DNA from: Bacteroidales bacterium
GTDB taxonomy: Bacteria; Bacteroidota; Bacteroidia; Bacteroidales; VadinHA17
Direction: 5' to 3'
Assembly: GCA_025455535.1 (NCBI GenBank)
Contig: JALOMM010000041.1
Coordinates: forward strand, 1 to 9,391
Length of the DNA stretch: 9,391 bases
This document shows, piece after piece, positions 1 to 5,713 of this stretch (its first letter is position 1; each line of letters opens with the position of its first letter). The position numbers were made by a program, and so were the translations under genes. The notes under the pieces were generated by a model. The model did no database searches and was not told where the DNA came from. It worked only from the letters and a program-made list of their open reading frames with translations.

Positions 1-1033
1 TAGAGACGGATGATTTGTTGCCGGAGAGATCTGACACCGTGATTGATATTTTATGATCCCTGCCATCCCTGAAGCTCAGCACACCCCTGTTGATGCGCGT
101 GTCATACATCGAGAGCCTGTTCCCCGGCTGAATGAAGGTTCTATGAATGTATTCATTGTCAGTGACCCTGGCCCTGTAGTCAATGTGGCTGTTAAGATAT
201 CTTGATTCGGTAAATGAGAAGCGGTCGGCAGTGAAGGTGTACACTGTCACCGAATCGATAACCATCTCTATTGAGTAGACTCCGCACCTGTTAGTGCTGT
301 TGTCGAAGGTGTCCCAGCACTTGATTCCAATTCCTGCATCACCGTAAATAACAGGAATGCCGGGATTCTGTACAACATAGCCACCGTTTGCAGCAATAGT
401 TCTGAGTGTCAGGCTTGCTTGTGACCTGTTTACCGTTGACGCCCGGGTGAGGGGGTAGATGATGATCTTGTCAATGGCAGGCTTCATCCTGTCACTGACG
501 CCAATACTGAAGCTGAGAGGGTTCAGCGGGTCCTCGGTTGCCGAGTCCCGTATTTCGAAGTGCAGATGAGGGCCTGACGAGCTTCCGCTGTTGCCTGACC
601 TTCCGATCATCTCTCCCTGGCTTACCCTGAACTGGTTGCGGGCAGGATAGAGAGAGACGCTGAAGCTCTTCATCTCATACTGTCTCATCTTAACATACTC
701 TTCAATGTCAGGCCTGAAGCTGTCGAGATGGGCATATACCGTCGAGTGGCCGGACGGATGACGGACATATACAGCTTTGCCGAAGCCCGACGGACTCACG
801 GCAATACGATAGACATAACCTTCTGCTGCGCACAGAACCTCTTTCCCGATGACACCTCCCGTCTTGTAGTCAAGACCTGAATGAAAGTGATCGTTCCTTA
901 ACTCGGCAAAGCTTGCCGAGAGGGAAGGGACTTCACGCACGGGGCTTATAAAGAGCTCTTTACCAACTTCCTGTGAACTAATATTTATTGTCGCTGTTAA
1001 TGCAACGGCAAGAATTATATGCTTCCTGATCAT
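1..1033 (-). CDS. Secreted M23-family zinc metallopeptidase, partial (C-terminal end beyond the window)
   Basis: This open frame runs without a stop from ATG at 1031-1033 to the left edge, giving 344 complete codons. Residues 1 to about 20 look like a signal peptide (basic MIRKH, then a hydrophobic stretch ending near SSQ), so the enzyme should act in the periplasm or outside the cell. The LytM/M23 catalytic core is complete: HSGLD at 51-55 supplies zinc ligands H51 and D55, YAHLD at 100-104 supplies a catalytic His (H102), and GPHLHFE at 154-160 supplies H156 and zinc ligand H158. Members of this family cleave peptide cross-links in peptidoglycan. An insertion of about 30 residues lies between YAHLD and the HLH motif, and at least 180 residues follow the core; I infer these form a beta-rich accessory domain. 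The start is supported by a consensus promoter just upstream at 1053-1083. Family assignment is secure; the exact substrate is not visible. Confidence 0.93.
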   Translation of the reverse strand, partial: MIRKHIILAVALTATINISSQEVGKELFISPVREVPSLSASFAELRNDHFHSGLDYKTGGVIGKEVLCAAEGYVYRIAVSPSGFGKAVYVRHPSGHSTVYAHLDSFRPDIEEYVKMRQYEMKSFSVSLYPARNQFRVSQGEMIGRSGNSGSSSGPHLHFEIRDSATEDPLNPLSFSIGVSDRMKPAIDKIIIYPLTRASTVNRSQASLTLRTIAANGGYVVQNPGIPVIYGDAGIGIKCWDTFDNSTNRCGVYSIEMVIDSVTVYTFTADRFSFTESRYLNSHIDYRARVTDNEYIHRTFIQPGNRLSMYDTRINRGVLSFRDGRDHKISITVSDLSGNKSSVS

Positions 1034-1052
1034 TTCTTGTTCGTGATGGCTG

Positions 1053-1083
1053 CAAAACTAAGTTTCCACACCGAAAGGGCAAA
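1053..1083 (-). promoter_or_regulatory. Bacteroidota-type promoter for the M23 peptidase gene
   Basis: Read on the minus strand, TTTG (1083-1080) is followed by exactly 19 bases and then TAGTTTTG (1060-1053). This matches the Bacteroidota primary sigma factor pattern TTTG-N19-TAnnTTTG without a mismatch. Transcription would begin near 1046, leaving a leader of only about a dozen bases before the ATG at 1033. Confidence 0.82.
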
Positions 1084-1099
1084 CTTATTGGCCTCTTTT

Positions 1100-1130
1100 T
1101 TTGAAAACAGGAATAAGAATGTTATATTTG
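1100..1130 (+). promoter_or_regulatory. Bacteroidota-type promoter for the coiled-coil/zapA operon
   Basis: TTTG at 1100-1103 is followed by 19 bases and TATATTTG at 1123-1130, a perfect match to the TTTG-N19-TAnnTTTG pattern. Transcription would start near 1137, about ten bases before the ATG at 1147. It lies back to back with the minus-strand promoter at 1053-1083; the two -33 elements are only 16 bases apart, so the two polymerases probably compete for this site. Confidence 0.85.
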
Positions 1131-1146
1131 TAATATAGTTTCCGTT

Positions 1147-1440
1147 ATGAATGCAAAGGGATATGAGGAATATCTTTTGCTCAGAAGATCAGTGGAAGCC
1201 CTGGTTTCAGAGCATGAAAAACTGAGAGAGCTGGTAACGGATCTTGAAAATGAACTGTCAGCTGTCAGAAGAGAGCTGGCTGAAAAAAATGAAGAAGTAA
1301 AGGAGCTTCAGTCAAGATATGAAAGAGCGAAGTTCTCAGGAGCAATCCTCGGGAGCGGAGACGATGCCGCGGTGGCAAGGAAGAGAGTGAGTGAACTTGT
1401 GCGGGAGATAGATAAATGTATTGCTCTTTTAGACAGATAA
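1147..1440 (+). CDS. Small coiled-coil protein upstream of zapA, possible division-ring partner
   Basis: This 97-residue protein has no signal peptide and no membrane segment. Residues about 8 to 62 form a highly charged heptad-like coiled coil rich in E, L, K and R. A short glycine-containing break follows (GAILGSGDD, about 65-73), then a second amphipathic helix ending in LVREIDKCIALLDR. It starts ten bases after the predicted transcription start of a consensus promoter and ends nine bases before zapA, so the two are almost certainly one operon. From memory, small proteins with a similar REIDKCIALL-type tail occur beside zapA in other Bacteroidota, but I cannot check that here. By analogy with the Gammaproteobacterial coiled-coil protein ZapB, which binds ZapA, a role in FtsZ-ring bundling is a reasonable inference. 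Sequence homology to ZapB is not claimed. The gene is real with high confidence; the function is a guess from context. Confidence 0.85.
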   Translation: MNAKGYEEYLLLRRSVEALVSEHEKLRELVTDLENELSAVRRELAEKNEEVKELQSRYERAKFSGAILGSGDDAAVARKRVSELVREIDKCIALLDR

Positions 1441-1449
1441 TATATAACA

Positions 1450-1740
1450 ATGGATGATAAACTATCAATCAGGGTCAATGTGGCCGACAGGTATTATCCG
1501 TTGAAGGTGGAAAGTGAAAATGAAGAACGTATCCGTAAAGCAGCCAGGCTGATCAACGAAAAGGTGCTGCAGTACAAGCAGCGTTATGTTGACAAGGATA
1601 TTCAGGATTTTCTGGCGATGGCTGCCCTGCAGTACGTTATCAGGCTCATAGAGATTGAGGATAAGGAGGGAGACACGACACTGGAAGAGGGACTTAAGGA
1701 GCTTAATGAGAAAGTTTCCCTCTGTCTGTCAAAAAGATAA
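1450..1740 (+). CDS. zapA: Cell division protein ZapA
   Basis: This 96-residue protein has the ZapA layout. A short N-terminal strand region (LSIRVNVADRYYPLKV, about 5-20) is followed by EENEERIRKAA-type helix residues (about 22-34), and then a long C-terminal helix (about 35-92) that mediates coiled-coil dimer and tetramer formation. ZapA binds FtsZ in the cytoplasm and cross-links protofilaments, which promotes Z-ring assembly. The length agrees with Bacteroidota homologues. The upstream coiled-coil gene is nine bases away, and ribonuclease Y lies 250 bases downstream beyond a probable small-RNA gene. There is no strong Shine-Dalgarno site before the ATG (TATATAACA precedes it), which is normal in this phylum. 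The assignment rests on overall domain pattern and context, since ZapA has few invariant residues. Confidence 0.88.
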   Translation: MDDKLSIRVNVADRYYPLKVESENEERIRKAARLINEKVLQYKQRYVDKDIQDFLAMAALQYVIRLIEIEDKEGDTTLEEGLKELNEKVSLCLSKR

Positions 1741-1792
1741 ATACGCGTTCTTTTAAATAGCAGGATATTGCCCGCATTGTTTCTCTATTCGT

Positions 1793-1820
1793 TTTGGAAA
1801 CTCAACAATTTGTACTTTGG
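1793..1820 (+). promoter_or_regulatory. Promoter-like sequence ahead of a candidate small RNA
   Basis: TTTG at 1793-1796 is followed by 16 bases and TACTTTGG at 1813-1820. This is an imperfect match to TTTG-N19-TAnnTTTG: one base differs in the -7 element, and the spacer is about three bases short. Transcription would start near 1826. TACTTTG also recurs as its exact reverse complement, CAAAGTA, at 1896-1902. Confidence 0.4.
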
Positions 1821-1822
1821 AG

Positions 1823-1939
1823 CAGGTCTTGGCTTGCCAAGGACAGGCCGCACCCCGGTTCGCCGGGGACACGCTGACGCGTGACAGTGGAAGTTCAAAG
1901 TAAGACGGCCGCTTCAGCCATGTAGATATGGGGTTTTTT
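1823..1939 (+). ncRNA. Candidate structured small RNA between zapA and rny (possibly 6S-type)
   Basis: This stretch has no open reading frame worth calling and is distinctly more GC-rich than its AT-rich flanks. By eye it can form a rod-like structure. CAGGTCT (1823-1829) pairs imperfectly with AGATATG (1924-1930), TGGCT (1830-1834) with AGCCA (1916-1920), and GGCCG (1846-1850) with CGGCC (1906-1910). Inside are a perfect 6-bp hairpin with loop TTCG (1853-1868) and a 5-bp hairpin (1870-1883), then an unpaired purine-rich strand (about 1884-1905). A promoter-like sequence lies immediately upstream and GGG plus six T residues (1931-1939) follows. In Gammaproteobacteria the 6S RNA gene ssrS lies directly downstream of zapA, and 6S-like RNAs have been predicted in Bacteroidota, so a 6S-type regulator of RNA polymerase is my leading idea. 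An alternative fold closes TACTTTG (1813-1819) on CAAAGTA (1896-1902). The boundaries are estimates. Confidence 0.48.
1918..1939 (+). terminator. Possible terminator of the candidate small RNA
   Basis: CCAT (1918-1921) can pair with ATGG (1928-1931), and GG plus six T residues (to 1939) follows. The local hairpin is weak on its own, but the longer pairing described for the small RNA also ends here, directly before the T-run. A second run of seven T residues at 1963-1969, after GCGGG, has no clear stem in front of it. Read-through into ribonuclease Y remains likely, since no separate consensus promoter is visible before 1991. Confidence 0.35.
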
Positions 1940-1990
1940 AAAAGTTAGGGAGACTCTGCGGGTTTTTTTATATAAACAAATTAAACCATT

Positions 1991-3547
1991 ATGATTGCAG
2001 GAAATATATCACCCGGGATTTGTATCGCCATAGGCGCTGCAGCCCTGATCGGAGGAACAATACTGTCATATTACCTGTGGCAGGTGATGCTCCGCAACAA
2101 GAGAAAAAAGATCATCTCTGAAGCTGAATCAGAGGCTGAGGTGATCAAGAAGGAAAAGATACTTCAGGCCAAGGAACGGTTCCTTCAGCTTAAAGCTGAG
2201 CATGAAAAGGTCATCAACGAAAGAAACAACCGGATCAACCAGGCTGAGGGGAGGATAAAGCAGAAGGAGCAGGCACTGTCACAGAAGCTTGAAGAGACAC
2301 AGCGAAGAAAAAATGAGGCAGACGCCATCAAGGAGAGCCTGACACAGCAGGTGGAACTGCTTGACAGGAAGTCGGAGGAGCTTGCGAAACTGCACAGGCA
2401 GCAGGTTGAACAGCTTGAGGCCATATCAGGTCTCTCTGCCGAAGAGGCTCGGAACCAGCTGATGGAATCGCTTAAGGAGGAGGCTCGCACAGGTGCAATG
2501 TCATATATCAACGAGATACTTGATGAGGCCAAGCTCACCGCTTCCAAGGAAGCTAAGCGTATAGTGGTGATGGCTATTCAGCGCGTGGCAGCAGAGACAG
2601 CCATCGAGAATGCCGTCACGGTCTTCCATATCGACTCTGACGAGATCAAGGGACGTATAATCGGGAGAGAAGGACGAAACATCAGGGCGCTCGAAGCAGC
2701 TACCGGTGTTGAGATAATTGTCGACGACACCCCTGAAGCAATTGTTCTCTCCGGCTTTGACCCGGTGCGCCGTGAGATTGCGCGCCTGGCACTGCACCAG
2801 CTTGTTACCGACGGACGTATTCACCCGGCCCGCATTGAAGAGATAGTCGAAAAGACACGCAAACAGGTTGAGGAGGAGATAGTCGAAATAGGCAAGAGAA
2901 CCACCATTGACCTGGGAATACATGGTTTGCATCCTGAGCTCATCAGGATGGTGGGAAAGATGAAGTACCGTTCCTCGTACGGACAGAACCTGCTTCAGCA
3001 CTCGCGCGAGGTGGCTAACCTGTGCTCCATCATGGCTGCTGAGCTGGGACTTAATCCAAAGATAGCCAAGAGAGCCGGTCTGCTCCATGACATCGGGAAA
3101 GTGCCCGATGACGAGCCGGAACTCCCGCATGCAGTGCTGGGAATGAAGCTGGCAGAGAAGTATAAAGAGAAGCCGGAGGTCATCAATGCAATAGGCTCGC
3201 ACCATGACGAGGCGGAGATGACGACCCTCATCGCACCCATTGTACAGGTCTGTGACGCCATCTCCGGCGCACGCCCCGGTGCAAGACGCGAGGTGATTGA
3301 ATCTTATATCAAGAGGCTTAATGAGCTTGAATCACTGGCCCTTTCATACCCGGGTGTCACCAAGACATACGCTATTCAGGCCGGAAGAGAGCTGAGAGTT
3401 ATTGTAGGAGCTGAGAAGGTGAGTGACAAGGATACCGAGAACCTCTCGTTCGAAATCGCACGCAAGATACAGAATGAGATGACCTACCCGGGCCAGATCA
3501 AGATAACGGTAATAAGGGAGACACGGGCTGTTAACTATGCAAAATGA
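1991..3547 (+). CDS. rny: Ribonuclease Y
   Basis: This is a 518-residue, full-length member of the membrane-anchored endoribonuclease family that starts mRNA decay in many bacteria lacking RNase E. Residues about 9-34 form the N-terminal membrane anchor, followed by a basic NKRKK stretch. A long charged coiled coil spans about 45-205. The KH RNA-binding domain carries the [10 protein letters not shown] loop at 221-230. The HD metal-dependent nuclease domain has H337 (QHSREV), H366-D367 (LLHDIGK), the GSHHDE motif at 402-407 and D422 ([12 protein letters not shown]). The C-terminal region ending [18 protein letters not shown] is typical. All key residues are present, so the enzyme should be active. 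The ATG at 1991 follows an A-rich leader and precedes the membrane anchor directly. Its TGA overlaps the ATG of the next gene by four bases, which implies translational coupling. Confidence 0.97.
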   Translation: MIAGNISPGICIAIGAAALIGGTILSYYLWQVMLRNKRKKIISEAESEAEVIKKEKILQAKERFLQLKAEHEKVINERNNRINQAEGRIKQKEQALSQKLEETQRRKNEADAIKESLTQQVELLDRKSEELAKLHRQQVEQLEAISGLSAEEARNQLMESLKEEARTGAMSYINEILDEAKLTASKEAKRIVVMAIQRVAAETAIENAVTVFHIDSDEIKGRIIGREGRNIRALEAATGVEIIVDDTPEAIVLSGFDPVRREIARLALHQLVTDGRIHPARIEEIVEKTRKQVEEEIVEIGKRTTIDLGIHGLHPELIRMVGKMKYRSSYGQNLLQHSREVANLCSIMAAELGLNPKIAKRAGLLHDIGKVPDDEPELPHAVLGMKLAEKYKEKPEVINAIGSHHDEAEMTTLIAPIVQVCDAISGARPGARREVIESYIKRLNELESLALSYPGVTKTYAIQAGRELRVIVGAEKVSDKDTENLSFEIARKIQNEMTYPGQIKITVIRETRAVNYAK

Positions 3548-4704
3548 GTAAGCTGAAGATCCTCAATATAGTTGGGGCCAGACCCCAGATCATAAAAGCG
3601 TCAGCCATCAGCCGTGCCATTGCGGGCCCGTTCAGTAAAGAAATAGAAGAGGTGATAGTACATACCGGCCAGCATTATGACCGGGAACTGTCAGAAGTAT
3701 TCTTTGACGAACTGGAGATAAGGATGCCGGACCACAACCTTCAGGTCGGGTCCGGTAAACACGGCCGTCAGACAGGGTTGATTCTCGAAAGGATAGAGGA
3801 TGTGATCATGAACGAGAAGCCTGACTGTGTCATCGTTTACGGCGACACCAACTCGACCCTGGCGGCAGCACTTGCGGCATCAAAGCAGCACTACCCTGTA
3901 GTTCATATCGAGGCCGGCATGCGTTCATTCAACAAGACCATGCCCGAAGAACTCAACCGCATCATGGCTGACCATTCGTCAACACTGCTGTTTGCCCCGA
4001 CAAACACCGCATTCAAGAACCTGATGGCTGAGGGGTTCCGTCCTGAGAATATGGCCCCCTACAATATCAATAACCCCAGGATATTCCTGACAGGTGACAT
4101 CATGTATGACAACAGCCTCTTCTATGCTGAACTGGCAGAGAGGAAAAAGCATGACTTCCTTAAAAAGATAGGACTGGCCGATGATCAGTTCATCCTCGTC
4201 ACTATACACCGCGACCTGAATACAGATGACGCGGTGAGGCTAACGTCAATATTCAGAACCCTGGCGGAGCTTTCGGAGAAGAATGGCATAACGCTGGTAA
4301 TGCCACTTCATCCAAGGACCATAATTGCCCTTAAAAAGAGTGCTCCGGAGCTTCATGAAAAAATGACAGGCACAGGACTCATAAGGATTATCCGTCCGGT
4401 GTCATTCCTGGAAATGATACTGCTCGAGAAAAAGGCAAGGATGATCATTACAGACTCGGGCGGAGTGCAGAAGGAGAGTCATTTCTTCTCAAAGCCATGC
4501 ATTGTGCTCAGGAAAGAGACAGAATGGGTTGAGCTGGTAAAAAACGGTACTGTCAGACTTGCCGATGCTGATCCGGGGAAGATCACCGAAGCCTGGGACT
4601 ATTTCATGAATAACAAGGAAATGCTTCATTTCCCCGGCTTTTACGGCGACGGAAAGGCAGCCTCCACCATTCTCAGGGAAATAATTGAGGTATTCAGGAG
4701 CTGA
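3544..4704 (+). CDS. wecB: Non-hydrolysing UDP-N-acetylglucosamine 2-epimerase family protein
   Basis: This 386-residue cytoplasmic enzyme has the two-domain GT-B-like fold of WecB/MnaA, which interconverts UDP-GlcNAc and UDP-ManNAc. Visible family motifs are GARPQIIK (11-18), TGQHYD (41-46), [14 protein letters not shown] (99-112, with D101), HIEAG (121-125, with E123), PEELNR (134-139), LLFAPT (148-153), TGDIMYDN (183-190), IHR (221-223, with H222), PLHPRT (254-259) and DSGGVQKES (304-312). These include the acidic residues and His implicated in catalysis. The stretch [16 protein letters not shown] resembles the WbpI-type branch, which acts on UDP-2,3-diacetamido-glucuronic acid, rather than classical WecB, where TERPE is usual. 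The precise substrate is therefore uncertain, and the gene symbol is a family label. The start codon overlaps the rny stop (ATGA). The 3' end overlaps the convergent uridine phosphorylase gene by 11 bases. No other surface-polysaccharide gene is visible nearby. Confidence 0.9.
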   Translation: MSKLKILNIVGARPQIIKASAISRAIAGPFSKEIEEVIVHTGQHYDRELSEVFFDELEIRMPDHNLQVGSGKHGRQTGLILERIEDVIMNEKPDCVIVYGDTNSTLAAALAASKQHYPVVHIEAGMRSFNKTMPEELNRIMADHSSTLLFAPTNTAFKNLMAEGFRPENMAPYNINNPRIFLTGDIMYDNSLFYAELAERKKHDFLKKIGLADDQFILVTIHRDLNTDDAVRLTSIFRTLAELSEKNGITLVMPLHPRTIIALKKSAPELHEKMTGTGLIRIIRPVSFLEMILLEKKARMIITDSGGVQKESHFFSKPCIVLRKETEWVELVKNGTVRLADADPGKITEAWDYFMNNKEMLHFPGFYGDGKAASTILREIIEVFRS

Positions 4705-5557
4705 GTGAATCAAGCACCTTTTGTGCAAGCTTCATCACTGCCGGCTTGTAATCGGTCAGGAACTCCCCTGTGACCCTGTTCCCTATTACGACGCATATCG
4801 TAAGGGCTTTGTGGTTCATCAGCTTTGAAAGACCGTAAATGGCAGAGCTCTCCATCTCGTAGTTTGTGATCGCCTCTCCCCTGAACCTGAATGTGCGGAT
4901 ATGTTCATTCAGCTCGCTGTCAAACGGCTCGAGCCTCAGTGTTCGACCCTGGGGGCCGTAAAAGCCGGGAGATGAGATGGTGATACCCTTACGGATATCG
5001 GAAGCTGTTTTCTCAAGCAGAGAGGCATCCGCATCAATGACATACGGATAAGCCAGGGTGTCGGGCCACTCAAGGTGCGTGGCGAGAGCGTCAGCCAGAT
5101 TGTGGTCAAGACACCATTCGTAGCCTTCATAGAAATGCAGCACTCCGTCAAACCCGATCGCCTTGCCCGTGGCAATGAAAGATCCGGCAGGTATATCAGC
5201 CTGCAGTCCCCCTGCCGTTCCAATCCGGACAAAGGTCAATGAGCGTGGCTCTTCCCTGATGACACCGCTCTCCAGGTCAATATTGGCCAGTGCATCGAGC
5301 TCATTTATTACAATGTCGATATTGTCAGTGCCAATGCCTGACGATATTATTGTGATCTCAGTGTCGTGATAGGTGCCTGTTACCGTACTGAACTCCCTGT
5401 TGCTCTTGCGGACACGAACCGAGTCAAGCATCTCACCAATCATCTCAACCCTTCCCGGGTCACCCACGATGATAATTTTTTCGGCTATCTCGCCCGGCAA
5501 CAGATGAAGATGGAATATTGACCCGTCAGCGTTCCTTATAAGTTCAGTCTTTTTCAT
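4694..5557 (-). CDS. udp: Uridine phosphorylase-type nucleoside phosphorylase
   Basis: This 287-residue cytoplasmic enzyme belongs to the PNP/UDP phosphorylase family, which splits nucleosides with phosphate into base and ribose-1-phosphate. Phosphate-binding residues are visible: R36 in GDPGR (32-36), R54 in NREF, and R111 and T114 in RIGTAGG (111-117). The ribose-binding EMES motif is at 234-237, and H16 in IFHLHL corresponds to the N-terminal His of E. coli Udp. The motif FYGPQGR (199-205) aligns with FYPGQER of E. coli Udp, whose Phe, Gln and Arg recognise uracil, so uridine is the likely substrate. The protein is about 34 residues longer than E. coli Udp, partly through an insertion before the RIGTAGG motif (about 92-108). 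It probably serves pyrimidine salvage. It converges on the epimerase gene with an 11-base 3' overlap and has a -7-like element upstream at 5577-5584. Confidence 0.92.
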   Translation of the reverse strand: MKKTELIRNADGSIFHLHLLPGEIAEKIIIVGDPGRVEMIGEMLDSVRVRKSNREFSTVTGTYHDTEITIISSGIGTDNIDIVINELDALANIDLESGVIREEPRSLTFVRIGTAGGLQADIPAGSFIATGKAIGFDGVLHFYEGYEWCLDHNLADALATHLEWPDTLAYPYVIDADASLLEKTASDIRKGITISSPGFYGPQGRTLRLEPFDSELNEHIRTFRFRGEAITNYEMESSAIYGLSKLMNHKALTICVVIGNRVTGEFLTDYKPAVMKLAQKVLDSLSS

Positions 5558-5576
5558 TTTTGTCAGATTGAAACAG

Positions 5577-5584
5577 CAAAAATA
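5577..5584 (-). promoter_or_regulatory. -7 promoter element for the uridine phosphorylase gene
   Basis: On the minus strand this reads TATTTTTG, which matches TAnnTTTG. No good TTTG lies 19-21 bases upstream (TGCA is found at the 19-base position). Transcription would begin near 5570, about 13 bases before the ATG at 5557. This is the best promoter candidate in this half of the divergent region. Confidence 0.5.
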
Positions 5585-5682
5585 GTAAAATTGTGTTACC
5601 CTTTGCAGGAGAACCCCGTTCTGAGATTCGAGTTAAAAATTGTTAATTCGAAGGAAAAGATGGTCTGATCTGCCGGGGTGAC

Positions 5683-5690
5683 TATATTTG
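5683..5690 (+). promoter_or_regulatory. -7 promoter element for the DUF5916 gene
   Basis: TATATTTG is a perfect TAnnTTTG element, but the expected -33 TTTG is absent; only a weak TGG is near 5661. The predicted transcription start near 5697 leaves a leader of about 17 bases before the TTG start codon at 5714. The missing -33 element could mean weak or activator-dependent expression. Confidence 0.6.
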
Positions 5691-5713
5691 CGTAATCCAA
5701 AAAAGCGAAGCCA

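Noticed and set aside
1265..1468. Minus-strand frame overlapping the coiled-coil gene
   Set aside because: No promoter, start context or recognisable domain; it is an antisense shadow of a supported gene.
1853..1868. Hairpin containing GGTTCGCC, which resembles a tRNA T-arm
   Set aside because: No acceptor stem, anticodon arm or CCA-adjacent pairing can be assembled around it, so it is not a tRNA.
2185..2547. Minus-strand frame rich in Ser, Cys and Leu opposite the ribonuclease Y coiled coil
   Set aside because: The Ser/Leu/Phe bias is the expected antisense reading of a Glu/Lys/Gln-rich coiled coil, not a protein.
2501..3205. Long minus-strand open frame of 234 codons inside the ribonuclease Y gene
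   Set aside because: It lies wholly opposite a gene with complete KH and HD motifs, its translation shows no domain, and its composition is that of an antisense frame.
5163..5369. Plus-strand frame of 68 codons opposite the uridine phosphorylase gene
   Set aside because: It is an antisense shadow with no domain, and the minus-strand enzyme motifs here are intact.
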